In this document: one piece after another, positions 38,189-47,256 of the stretch
Numbering within the stretch: the stretch's first letter is position 1
Layout: every line of letters begins with the position of its first letter
Assembly (NCBI GenBank): GCA_903873705.1
Contig: CAIQPK010000072.1
Span: 1-64,000, forward strand
Length of the DNA stretch: 64,000 nt
Direction: 5' to 3'
DNA from: an uncultured Acidobacteriota bacterium
Lineage (GTDB): Bacteria > Acidobacteriota > Terriglobia > Terriglobales > Acidobacteriaceae
Made by a program: the position numbers and the translations under genes
The notes under the pieces: model-generated
What the model was told of the DNA's origin: nothing
Seen by the model: the letters and a program-made list of their open reading frames with translations, nothing else
The model's database searches: none

Positions 38189-39553
38189 ATGCTGGAAACC
38201 AAGACAAATTCGATTGAGCTAAAGACGTCGATTCCCGGACCCGCCTCCTCGGTATGGCTCCGTCGTCGCTCGGCTGCTGTCCCTACCTCGCTGGGGACCG
38301 TTATTCCGGTCTTCATTAGCAAGGCCGATGGTGCGGTGCTGGAAGACATAGACGGCAATCGGTTCCTTGATTTTGCGGGCGGCATCGGTTGTGTGAATGC
38401 TGGACATAGCGCGCCTGAAGTAGTGCAGGCGATCCAGGAACAGAGCGAGCGGTTTCTTCATACGTGTTTCATGGTCAATCCCTACGAGGGGTACGTGATG
38501 CTTGCGGAGGAGCTGAATCGCCGCACGCCCGGCACCTTCGCTAAGAAGACGCTGCTGGCAAACTCCGGCGCTGAAGCCGTCGAGAACGCTGTAAAAATTG
38601 CGCGTGCCTACACGGGGCGGTCCGGAATTATTGCGTTTGAAGATGGTTTCCATGGGCGCACGCTGCTGACGACCAGCCTGACCAGTAAGACCTCTCCCTA
38701 CAAAAGCGGGTTCGGGCCATTCGTGCCGGAAATCTATCGCATGCCTTATGCGTACTGCTATCGCTGCAATTACAACCTCACCTACCCTGAGTGCAAAGTG
38801 CACTGCGCGGAAAAGTTGGAGGATGTGTTCCTGCGCTATGTGGCGGCGGAGTCAGTTGCTGCCGTGATCTTTGAACCGGTGCTGGGCGAAGGCGGATTTG
38901 TGGTGCCACCGACGGAATGGTTTGCGAAGATTGCGGAGATTTGCCGCAAGCACGGTATTGTGATCATCGCTGATGAGGTTCAGACAGGATTCGGGCGGAC
39001 GGGAGCAACGTTTGCGTGTGAACGCTTTGGACTCGAGCCAGACCTGATTTGTATGGCGAAGTCATTGTCATCGGGCTTGCCGCTGGGAGCAGTGACGGGG
39101 CGCGCGGAGATGATGGATGCACCGGGCCCGGGACAACTGGGCGGCACCTTTGGCGGCAATCCCATTGCCTGCGCTGCTGCTTTGGCGTCGTTGAAGGTTC
39201 TTGATGACAGCGACGCGAATGAGCGCGCCAATGCCTTTGGGCGAGTGTTCAGCGTCTTCGCCAGTGACTGGCAGCGGCGATTTGCCAACGTTGGCGACGT
39301 ACGGGGCGTGGGCGCGATGCAGGCCATTGAGTTGGTCACGGACCGCACGTCGCGCACTCCGGCAAAGGAACTGACGCAGAGGGTGTTGGCCCATTGCCAT
39401 CAACAGGGGCTGTTGATCCTTTCGGCGGGTGTTTATGGCAATGTGATTCGCATGCTGACCCCGCTGGTGGCTACGGAAGAGCAGATTGAAGAAGGCCTCA
39501 CGATTCTTGGCTCGGCGCTCGAAGCTGTTTGTGGTGGAGCAGGGGCAAGCTAG
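38189..39553 (+). CDS. gabT: Class III aminotransferase, 4-aminobutyrate aminotransferase-like
   Basis: FLDFAGGIGCVNAGHSAPEV, NSGAEAVENAVKIAR, MPYAYCYRCNYNLTYPECKVHCAE, IADEVQTGFGRTG, MAKSLSSGLPLGAV. Confidence 0.85.
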   Translation: MLETKTNSIELKTSIPGPASSVWLRRRSAAVPTSLGTVIPVFISKADGAVLEDIDGNRFLDFAGGIGCVNAGHSAPEVVQAIQEQSERFLHTCFMVNPYEGYVMLAEELNRRTPGTFAKKTLLANSGAEAVENAVKIARAYTGRSGIIAFEDGFHGRTLLTTSLTSKTSPYKSGFGPFVPEIYRMPYAYCYRCNYNLTYPECKVHCAEKLEDVFLRYVAAESVAAVIFEPVLGEGGFVVPPTEWFAKIAEICRKHGIVIIADEVQTGFGRTGATFACERFGLEPDLICMAKSLSSGLPLGAVTGRAEMMDAPGPGQLGGTFGGNPIACAAALASLKVLDDSDANERANAFGRVFSVFASDWQRRFANVGDVRGVGAMQAIELVTDRTSRTPAKELTQRVLAHCHQQGLLILSAGVYGNVIRMLTPLVATEEQIEEGLTILGSALEAVCGGAGAS

Positions 39554-39619
39554 AGCAGCCAGACATATTTTCGGCAAAAGATGCAGTGCAGATCCGCGCC
39601 TGCAGGTAAGAAAAAGAGG

Positions 39620-41056
39620 ATGCTCATGTTGCCGGACAGGACAACTGAACCGATATTGCTAGCAGGCCGAATTGAGTCTCGTGCTGAGACCGTGACTATT
39701 CGCAATCCTTATAACAACGCACTGGTGGGCGCGGTTTGTCAGGCTTCGCTGGAGGATGCTGAAACGGCGTGTGCTGCTGCCGTACGTGGCTTTGCCATGA
39801 CGAGGAAGCTGGCAGCGTGGGAGCGGGCGGCGATTCTGACGCGGATCGCCGACGCGCTCGCGGCTGAGGCGGGAGATATTGCGCAGACTATCGTACTGGA
39901 AGCGGGGAAGCCGCTGAAGGATGCGTTGGGTGAAGTATCGCGCGCGGTCAATACGTTCCGCATAGCGGCGGAAGAAGCGAAACGGATTGATGGTGAAGTT
40001 AAGCCGGCTGATTGGATTGCGGGGACCGAGGGCCGCGTGGCGTTGTCACGACGCTTTCCGATTGGGCCGATTCTGGGCATCACACCGTTCAACTTTCCGT
40101 TGAATCTGGTGGCCCACAAGTTGGCTCCGGCGATTGCGTCGGGTAACCCCGTTGTGATCAAACCTGCGCCACAGACGCCGTTTACCGCGCTTCGCCTTGG
40201 ACGCATCGCGGTTGAGGCGGGATGGCCGGCTGAAGCAATCAGCGTGCTCCCTTGTTCCAATGAGGCTGCAGCGGCGATGGTTACGGACGATCGCATGGCC
40301 ATGCTGAGCTTCACGGGGAGCGTATTGGTCGGGTGGAAGTTGAAAGAGATGGCGCCGCGAAAGCGGGTGACACTTGAGCTGGGTGGAAACGCCGCGGTAA
40401 TTGTCTGTGCCGACGCCAACATGGAGCTTGCGGCTCAGCGTATCCTCGCCGGCGGCTACACATATGCGGGGCAGAGTTGCATTTCGGTGCAGCGTGTCTA
40501 TGCTCACACGTCAGTCTTGAGCGATTTGGTGAAACGCATTAGCGATGGCCTGTCGAAGCTTGAAGTCGGCGACCCTGCTTTGGAAACGACGCGCGTCGGG
40601 CCGATGATCAACCTGGGCGCCGCCGAGCGTGCTGAAAGCTGGATAGGTGAGGCTGTCAATGCAGGGGCGACGCTGCATGCAGGCGGCCAGCGGAACGGCA
40701 CGACGCTCATGCCGGCTTTGCTTACAGGCGTTCCTGCCGATTGCCTGCTGTGCCGTGAGGAGGCTTTCGCTCCCATTGTTGTCGTGAATAGTTTTGATGA
40801 TCTGGACGAGGCGCTGGCGGCGACCAATGCATCGCTTTACGGGCTGCAGGCGGCGATCTTTACGGCGAGCTGGGCATCGATGGCCCAGGCCTGGAATGAG
40901 CTCGAAGTGGGAGCTGTGCTGGTTGATGAGTCGTCGGCATGGCGTGCGGACCAACTGCCGTATGGTGGCGTTAAAAACTCTGGGGTAGGCAAAGAAGGAG
41001 TTCGCTCAGCCATTGAAGAAATGACTGAGTCGAGAATGCTGATCGTTCCTGTATAG
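39620..41056 (+). CDS. Aldehyde dehydrogenase family protein (semialdehyde dehydrogenase-like)
   Basis: ITPFNFPLNLVAHKLAPAIASGNP, LELGGNAAVIVCADA, YAGQSCISVQRVY. Confidence 0.85.
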   Translation: MLMLPDRTTEPILLAGRIESRAETVTIRNPYNNALVGAVCQASLEDAETACAAAVRGFAMTRKLAAWERAAILTRIADALAAEAGDIAQTIVLEAGKPLKDALGEVSRAVNTFRIAAEEAKRIDGEVKPADWIAGTEGRVALSRRFPIGPILGITPFNFPLNLVAHKLAPAIASGNPVVIKPAPQTPFTALRLGRIAVEAGWPAEAISVLPCSNEAAAAMVTDDRMAMLSFTGSVLVGWKLKEMAPRKRVTLELGGNAAVIVCADANMELAAQRILAGGYTYAGQSCISVQRVYAHTSVLSDLVKRISDGLSKLEVGDPALETTRVGPMINLGAAERAESWIGEAVNAGATLHAGGQRNGTTLMPALLTGVPADCLLCREEAFAPIVVVNSFDDLDEALAATNASLYGLQAAIFTASWASMAQAWNELEVGAVLVDESSAWRADQLPYGGVKNSGVGKEGVRSAIEEMTESRMLIVPV

Positions 41057-41078
41057 CTCCGGGTGGTGCCGCAGGCGA

Positions 41079-42467
41079 TTATGCCAGGGGATCAAATACC
41101 TCTTCAGCTTCGTCGTTCTGCTCTTCTGATTTGCGGCGAAGGAGGATGAGCGGGAGTATGACGATCATCGTGATGATGTAAATGTAGGGGAGCCGGTGAT
41201 AAGCCCCTTCTGTCGCGTCGAACGAACTGACGGCGGCGAGCCCGAGGATGAAGAGCGATCCCAGCAAAGAAATGGTCGACATGAACGTGAAGTCTTTGGT
41301 GCGGCGCAGCAACACCGCGGACCCAACCGCGACGAGGAAATACGCGGTGATGAAGCCGTAGGTTGCGAATGTTCCGGACCAGCCGTAGACGTCGAATGGA
41401 ACGACGCCGTCGGCCGTCATGAACACGACGCCGAGCAAAATGATAACGGATACGAGAACGATTGCGACGTGCGGCGTCTGGTGGTCTTCGTGCGTGAGTC
41501 CACATGCGCGGTGCAGGTGGCGGTCATGGCTGAGCTTATAGAGTATGCGCGAAGCCGCAGAGATGCAGGCGAGCGTGCAGGCGAAAAAGCTGCAGACCGT
41601 GGTGGCCGTGATGAAAACAGACAGATAGGGAAGATGGCGGAGTTCGCTGAGGAGTTGAAGTGGGGCGCCACTCTGAGCGAGCTGGTCTGCGTGTCCGGCG
41701 AAGCCAATGCTTTCAGCGTATGCGGCGAGGATGAAGAAGAGACCGGAGATCCATGCGGTAAGCGAGATGGCGCGCGGAATGGTCTTGAGTGGGTTGACTG
41801 CTTCGACGCCGAGGGATGCAGCGCTCTCGAAGCCGACAAATCCAAAGATGGCGAGGACAAGGCCGCCGCGGACCTGGGTGAGTGAAACGCCCTGCAGGAG
41901 CCACTGTGACCTATCCCATGTGAGCGCGGTGCGCGGTCCGGGAAGAAGGAAGAGTGCGAGGATGAGCAGGATCGAGAAGGCCTCGATGATTAGCATGACC
42001 CGCGCGGAGATATGTACATCGCGATAGGCGAGGAAGGCGGCGAGCGACACAGCGGCGATGGCGATGACGATGGTCGCGAGGATGGAGGTGTGCACGTGCG
42101 CGCCGAGGAGCGAGTACATGTAAATCGTCAGGCCGCCGACCACGGCACAGCCCGTTCCGATATAGGCGATCAGCAGCGCCCACGCTGTGAACAGACTGAC
42201 GCCCGAGCCAAGGCTCTCGTCAACGAACGTATAGAGCGAACCTGAGGAACTCGAGCGCTTTGCAAAAATGTTGATCTGGTGCGCTACGCAGGCCATGGCC
42301 AAAAGCGCGAGCAGGCAGGCAAGCCACGAGCCGTTGCCGGAGAGCGCCAAGATAAAAGGCACGCCCATCGCCGGTGTGGCCGTTGGAGCAATATTGGCCA
42401 GCGATTGGCCGATGGCTTCCCATTGTGAAAGCGTACCTGCCCTGAGTTCGGTGCTGCTCCTGTGCAT
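41079..42467 (-). CDS. APC-superfamily amino acid/polyamine permease
   Basis: 462 aa; FGFVGFESAASLGVEAVNPLKTIPRAI typical APC motif. Confidence 0.85.
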   Translation of the reverse strand: MHRSSTELRAGTLSQWEAIGQSLANIAPTATPAMGVPFILALSGNGSWLACLLALLAMACVAHQINIFAKRSSSSGSLYTFVDESLGSGVSLFTAWALLIAYIGTGCAVVGGLTIYMYSLLGAHVHTSILATIVIAIAAVSLAAFLAYRDVHISARVMLIIEAFSILLILALFLLPGPRTALTWDRSQWLLQGVSLTQVRGGLVLAIFGFVGFESAASLGVEAVNPLKTIPRAISLTAWISGLFFILAAYAESIGFAGHADQLAQSGAPLQLLSELRHLPYLSVFITATTVCSFFACTLACISAASRILYKLSHDRHLHRACGLTHEDHQTPHVAIVLVSVIILLGVVFMTADGVVPFDVYGWSGTFATYGFITAYFLVAVGSAVLLRRTKDFTFMSTISLLGSLFILGLAAVSSFDATEGAYHRLPYIYIITMIVILPLILLRRKSEEQNDEAEEVFDPLA

Positions 42468-42717
42468 ACTTTTACCCCCGCGGCCAGAAAGTGTACGAAT
42501 GCGTCAACGTGGCGGCAATGCCAAGTGCGCAGGTATGAGTTGTGGTCGGTTTGGTAACTCTGGATAGCTGGGAAAAGGTTACAACATTTTTGCAAGGTTG
42601 AACACAACGAAATGCAGTGCCGCCAATGCGATTCATCTCATTTAAAGTAGCGACAGTAAAACTACATAATTCTTGCGCCTGCAATTTTTATCAACGCAGA
42701 ATGCTGTTTTCGCGGAG

Positions 42718-43587
42718 CTAGAAAGTTGGCGGTGTATTAACCCAGAGCAGCTTCGCTTCAACCTGGCCGGGATTGCTCCAGCGGTGGGTCTGCATGCTGG
42801 AGAAGTACAGGCAGTCGCCTTCGCGGAGTAGATGGTGCTCAACTTCGTCGAGCCAGATATCGCAGACGCCACTGAGCATGTAGATGAACTCCTCACCTTC
42901 GTGATGATAGGAGCCGCCACTCGATGTACCGGGAGCGAGATTGAAGATGCATGTTTCCATGGCTACTTCGCCAAAGGCAAGTAGCTCGATCTCAATGCCT
43001 GGTTCGCTCGACATGATTTTGCGCTGGTGAGGGCGAACGAGCTTCGTGATCTTATTGTTGGCTGGCGCCGTACCCGAGTCGAAAAGCGAAAGAACACTGG
43101 TTTTATAGAAGACCGAAAGCTTCTGCAGTGTAGCGACAGATGCATAAACCTGACCGCGTTCCAGGCAGCTAAGGAAGCTGGGAGAAATGCTGGTGGCGGT
43201 GGCTACTTCAGCCAGTGTGATCTTTCGTTCCTTACGGAGTTGACGAAGCTTTCGGCCGATCGGGTAAACCAGCTCGCGTGGGTTGCCTTTGGGGGTGGGA
43301 GGCTGGGGTTTTTCGCCTTCTTTGCCGAGCAGGTGACGGATGGCCTCGATGTTGAGGCCCTTATCCAGTCGAAGATGCTGGATGTACTTGAGAAGGTTGA
43401 CTTGTTCGAGCGAAAACGTGCGGTAACCACCACGGGTTCGTGACGGGTGTGTAAGCCCTGCGTTTTCCCACTGACGCAATGCCGAAGGGCTGATGCCGAG
43501 CATCTTGGACACTTCAGAGATGCGGAACTGGAACGTATTCTGTGCGGTTGCAGCAGATTTTCGCTCAGCACTTTTCCGGGGACTCAT
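42718..43587 (-). CDS. Transcriptional regulator with MerR HTH + XRE HTH + cupin domain
   Basis: MerR: FRISEVSKMLGISPSALRQWENAGLTHPSRTRGGYRTFS; XRE: IGRKLRQLRKERKITLAEVATATSISPSFLSCLERG; cupin: SYHHEGEEFIYMLSGVCDIWLDEVEHHLLREGDCLYF. Confidence 0.88.
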   Translation of the reverse strand: MSPRKSAERKSAATAQNTFQFRISEVSKMLGISPSALRQWENAGLTHPSRTRGGYRTFSLEQVNLLKYIQHLRLDKGLNIEAIRHLLGKEGEKPQPPTPKGNPRELVYPIGRKLRQLRKERKITLAEVATATSISPSFLSCLERGQVYASVATLQKLSVFYKTSVLSLFDSGTAPANNKITKLVRPHQRKIMSSEPGIEIELLAFGEVAMETCIFNLAPGTSSGGSYHHEGEEFIYMLSGVCDIWLDEVEHHLLREGDCLYFSSMQTHRWSNPGQVEAKLLWVNTPPTF

Positions 43588-43665
43588 AGTTCCGAGGAGT
43601 ATAGCAGCCAGTATTGGCGCGGGAGTTTATCGCGCGGGCACTCGCCAAGCGATTATCGAAACATT

Positions 43666-44274
43666 CTAGATTCCATCGGCATAGTGAATTATTCTGCGAA
43701 GCTTTTTCGGTAACGGACTCATGAGCAGATGAGCTGAGTTAACCTCGTGGCAAGTCATACAGCCGGTGGGACCTTCGCGCTGCTTGTGGCATCCGACGCA
43801 GCCACCCATCGTGGTCACGTTGGTGACTTTGGCGATCGTGTCCATCTTGACGACGTCACCGTGGCAGGATGCGCATTCAACCTTGGCGGTGAGATGAACG
43901 TCGTGACTCCAATACACGAATCCGGGAACGCTGTAGACCTGGACCCAGGGAATCGGAGTGCCGGATTTCACGAACTCCGTAAGCTTCTGGACGCCGGGCT
44001 TGTCGGTCCCCATGGTGGCGTGACAGCGCATACATTTTGCGGTACCCGGCAGCGTCATTTGAACGCCGGGGTCCGGCTTGACGTGGCAAAAGGTGCACGG
44101 CAGCTTCATATCGCCTGCGTGCTTTTTATGGCTGAAAGGAAGGGGCTGAACGGGAGCTTCCGGTGAAGCCGGAGGGGCTTCACCGGATTGCGCAACGCAA
44201 AGCGTAGCTCCGGTAAGGAGCAACGCCCATAACAAAACGATCGACGACACAACCTTCATGGCTGACCCTGACAC
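43666..44274 (-). CDS. Pentahaem cytochrome c3/c7-like protein
   Basis: 202 aa; CTFCH, CMRCH, CASCH, CVGCH, CMTCH. Confidence 0.85.
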   Translation of the reverse strand: MSGSAMKVVSSIVLLWALLLTGATLCVAQSGEAPPASPEAPVQPLPFSHKKHAGDMKLPCTFCHVKPDPGVQMTLPGTAKCMRCHATMGTDKPGVQKLTEFVKSGTPIPWVQVYSVPGFVYWSHDVHLTAKVECASCHGDVVKMDTIAKVTNVTTMGGCVGCHKQREGPTGCMTCHEVNSAHLLMSPLPKKLRRIIHYADGI

Positions 44275-44290
44275 CTGGTTAGCGTTCAGT

Positions 44291-46195
44291 TTATCTGAGC
44301 CCCTGCGTCAGCCAGATCTCTTCCACGGCGCGGTTGGCTTCGTCCATGGCCGTGTTGGTGAAGGCCGCTGCGCCGGAGTCCGTGTTAGCGATGGTGATGC
44401 GACCGAAGCGTGCGCGACCGATGACATGCGGGCGCTGCTCTTCGGGCATGTCGGGATCGTTCAGCGTGTCGTAGGTATAAGCGTAGCCGTATGGCCAGCG
44501 ATTGACGGTGATCGCGAGAATGTCGTCGGCTGCGTTGAAGCCCGCGGGCCCGAGAACGCGCTGGAACTGCTTGCGGATGATGAGTTCGTGATCGGAGAAG
44601 GTCATCGTCAGGAGTTCCTTCTGTCCGGCGAGGTTCTGGTCTTTGCGGTTAGGCAGGCCGGGATGATTCGGACTCTTGTTGAGATGAATGTTGATCGGTT
44701 CGGTGGGGTCACCTACGGCCTGATAGCCGCCGACCAGGTTGCCGGTGTCGATGCCAATGCTGGGGTAGTACATGCCGGGGCACGTAACGCGTGAGACGCC
44801 GAGCTTCTGGAACGACGTCCAGTTCTTGATGACGACGTTGGTGTACATCATCGGAACCTTGACGTTGTTGAGCAGCGCCTTCTTCTGCACGATCGGCAGT
44901 TCAGGGATGAGGTCCGGCAGCAGGCGGTTGTAGCAGGCCATGACAACCCACTTTGCGCGCACGGCCTGGAGCTTGCCGTCCTTGTTGTAGGCGATCTTTA
45001 CGCCCGTGGACTTTTCCGCGGTGCCTTCGAGCATGACCCGGACGACTGGAGCACTGAGGCGCACGCGAATCGGGTTGTCTGCCTTGTCGAGCGCGCTGTA
45101 GTCCAGCTTCGCGTTGACGATGGTGTCCATGTTCTGAGGCTGTTGAGCAAAAGCCGTAGGAACGATCTTGCTGATGAGCAGACGAGCGACCGAGGCGTTG
45201 CCGTCAGGGAAGTGGAAGGTGAACGAACCCTCACTGTACTGCTCCTCGAACTTGAGGCCAAGACCGTTGAAGCCGGCGGAGCCATGGGTTCCGGCTTCGT
45301 AGGCGGGCATCGTGTCGATGAACTTGTTATTGCGGCCGCTGGTGTTCTTCATGAACACCATAACCTGCGGATCGACCTTGGCATAGTTCGCCAGAAAATC
45401 CTTGTAGCTCATGCGTTTGAGCTTCTCGACCTTTTGAGCTTCGGTCATGCCGGGCATGTAGTCGGGATTCTTGCCGTTGATGCGGATGAGATCTGCCTGC
45501 GCCTTGGGGTTGAGCGGGGTCTTGGTGAAAAAGTCCGACATGCCGCGCCGACCATAGCCCAGTACCATGCGATCTTCGCCGAAAGTCTCCTTGTCGAAGA
45601 AGAGGCCGGTGCCCAACTTGTACTTGGTTTCAAGAATGTGATTGGTGAGCTCAGAAGATCGGCTAACCTTGATGCCGAGCTCCTGCAACACCGACTTCGC
45701 CATATAGCTATAGGGGAAGGGCGTCGCAATGCCCATCGTTCCGCCGTAGCTGATGAAGGTCTTGTCGCCGATCTTGAATTCATTGCGCTTGGCGTGGCCA
45801 CCGAAATCATCGTTATTATCGATCACGAGAATTTTCTGCTCGGGGCCCAGACCACGCTGATAGAAAAGTGCAGCGGAAAGTCCGGAGATGCCGCCCCCCA
45901 CAACAACGAGGTCGTACTCTTCGGTGATGGCATCATTCGCGACCGGGAAGGCCTTGTACTTGCCGGCCTGAATATCGGGGAAGTCGGCGATGGCGGGAAC
46001 GAGATTACCGCGGAGGCCCGTATTGAGCGGAGGGTACGCGGGTGAGACTACCGGTTGATAGTCTGCACCCGCAGCCAGGGCGGGGAGACCCAGGCTATTC
46101 GCGGCCAGTCCGACGCCAGTGACAGCGACTCCATTCATGAAGTCGCGCCGCGTGATGGAACAGCCCATGCCAAGTTTCTGTTCTTCGTTCGTCAT
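44291..46195 (-). CDS. Tat-exported FAD-dependent amine dehydrogenase, spermidine dehydrogenase-like (paralog 1)
   Basis: ITRRDFMNG Tat motif; DLVVVGGGISGLSAALFYQRGLGPEQKILVIDNNDDFGGHAKRNEF. Confidence 0.8.
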   Translation of the reverse strand: MTNEEQKLGMGCSITRRDFMNGVAVTGVGLAANSLGLPALAAGADYQPVVSPAYPPLNTGLRGNLVPAIADFPDIQAGKYKAFPVANDAITEEYDLVVVGGGISGLSAALFYQRGLGPEQKILVIDNNDDFGGHAKRNEFKIGDKTFISYGGTMGIATPFPYSYMAKSVLQELGIKVSRSSELTNHILETKYKLGTGLFFDKETFGEDRMVLGYGRRGMSDFFTKTPLNPKAQADLIRINGKNPDYMPGMTEAQKVEKLKRMSYKDFLANYAKVDPQVMVFMKNTSGRNNKFIDTMPAYEAGTHGSAGFNGLGLKFEEQYSEGSFTFHFPDGNASVARLLISKIVPTAFAQQPQNMDTIVNAKLDYSALDKADNPIRVRLSAPVVRVMLEGTAEKSTGVKIAYNKDGKLQAVRAKWVVMACYNRLLPDLIPELPIVQKKALLNNVKVPMMYTNVVIKNWTSFQKLGVSRVTCPGMYYPSIGIDTGNLVGGYQAVGDPTEPINIHLNKSPNHPGLPNRKDQNLAGQKELLTMTFSDHELIIRKQFQRVLGPAGFNAADDILAITVNRWPYGYAYTYDTLNDPDMPEEQRPHVIGRARFGRITIANTDSGAAAFTNTAMDEANRAVEEIWLTQGLR

Positions 46196-46243
46196 ACGCC
46201 CTCACAAGATAAGTGGTGTTGCGTTCGCGAAAACTGATGGAAA

Positions 46244-46807
46244 CTATTTCTTGGGAACCCAGGTAAGGTCGTACTCCTGCTTCCAGGTCACACCATCGTC
46301 ATCGGAGCCCATGGAAAGCTCTTGAATCTTGCCGTCGGGTTTTTTCAGCAGGCTCCAGTGACGCAGTCGCACAGCGCCGCCGGGCATTGGCTGCAAGAGG
46401 CGGAAGCGGATACCGTCAGGTACTAACGTGCCCTCAAAGTGGCTGGTGGCGCCGGCGCCCGAAACCCAGAAGTACTCCCACTTGCCGGTGCGCTGATTGT
46501 AGGTGCTCAGGCCGAGTCCATCGCCAGTTGCGCCGCGTGCGGCTTTCCACACTTCAGAGATGCCGCAGGTGTTCAGCACCTTCGTCACCGAGACGTCTGA
46601 GGATTTCTTTCCGTCGGCGCTGAAAACTTCCCATTCGCCTACCCAATAGTCAAGCTGGCGAAACTCAGGATGTGCGACAGCATCAAGACAAGGCGACGGG
46701 CGGGGCGCCGGAGGAGTCGCCGGAGCGGCCGTCTGGGAAACGGCTGGAAGCGCAATGGACAGCGCACAAAAGAGAAGGGCGGGAGCTGCTGGCGTCAGTC
46801 GTGGCAT
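46244..46807 (-). CDS. DUF1579-like secreted hypothetical protein
   Basis: 188 aa; signal peptide; FRQLDYWVGEWEVFSADGK...TWKQEYDLTWVPK. Confidence 0.7.
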   Translation of the reverse strand: MPRLTPAAPALLFCALSIALPAVSQTAAPATPPAPRPSPCLDAVAHPEFRQLDYWVGEWEVFSADGKKSSDVSVTKVLNTCGISEVWKAARGATGDGLGLSTYNQRTGKWEYFWVSGAGATSHFEGTLVPDGIRFRLLQPMPGGAVRLRHWSLLKKPDGKIQELSMGSDDDGVTWKQEYDLTWVPKK

Positions 46808-47256
46808 GGTCACCTCAGATCCGGTTCGGGTCGTGGAGCGATGGGTGCGGAGACGGCGTGGAAGAAGCGAAAGGAATGCGCTGTGTTGGCGAATTTCACT
46901 AACCTTACTTCTCTTCTCTTTGCATGTCAATCGCGTGCGTGAAATTAGTTTGCGGCCCTGTTCATGCGGCGGCGGATTTCCATAGAGATTTCCGGTACGG
47001 GCAAATGAGTGCTTGACGTACCTCACTAACCTTGCTATTTTTTTGCAAAGCTCTCCTCGACGCAACGCCCCACAAATTGCCAGCGCCAGCGTAACTTTCA
47101 TTGCGCAGGCGATTCTCTTTACCTTCTGGCATTCTCACATTCCCTTTCGTCAACTCGAAAGGGATCGACGGAACTCAGGATTTAGCGGACTCACTCCTAT
47201 TTTGCAAGACGCGCAATCAATGCGCTGCAAGTTCAACCGGATTCCCAGGAGAAGTA

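Noticed and set aside
38755-38815. Cys cluster YCYRCNYNLTYPECKVHCAE in GabT as a novel metal site
   Set aside because: A similar Cys-rich stretch is, from memory, common in bacterial GabT-like class-III aminotransferases
45143-46045. 300-aa plus-strand ORF inside SpdH-like paralog 1
   Set aside because: Mirror of the coding strand, no motif
47101-47256. N-terminal extension of the aminotransferase
   Set aside because: The TTG at 47257 has an AGGAG RBS and the upstream residues do not resemble the family
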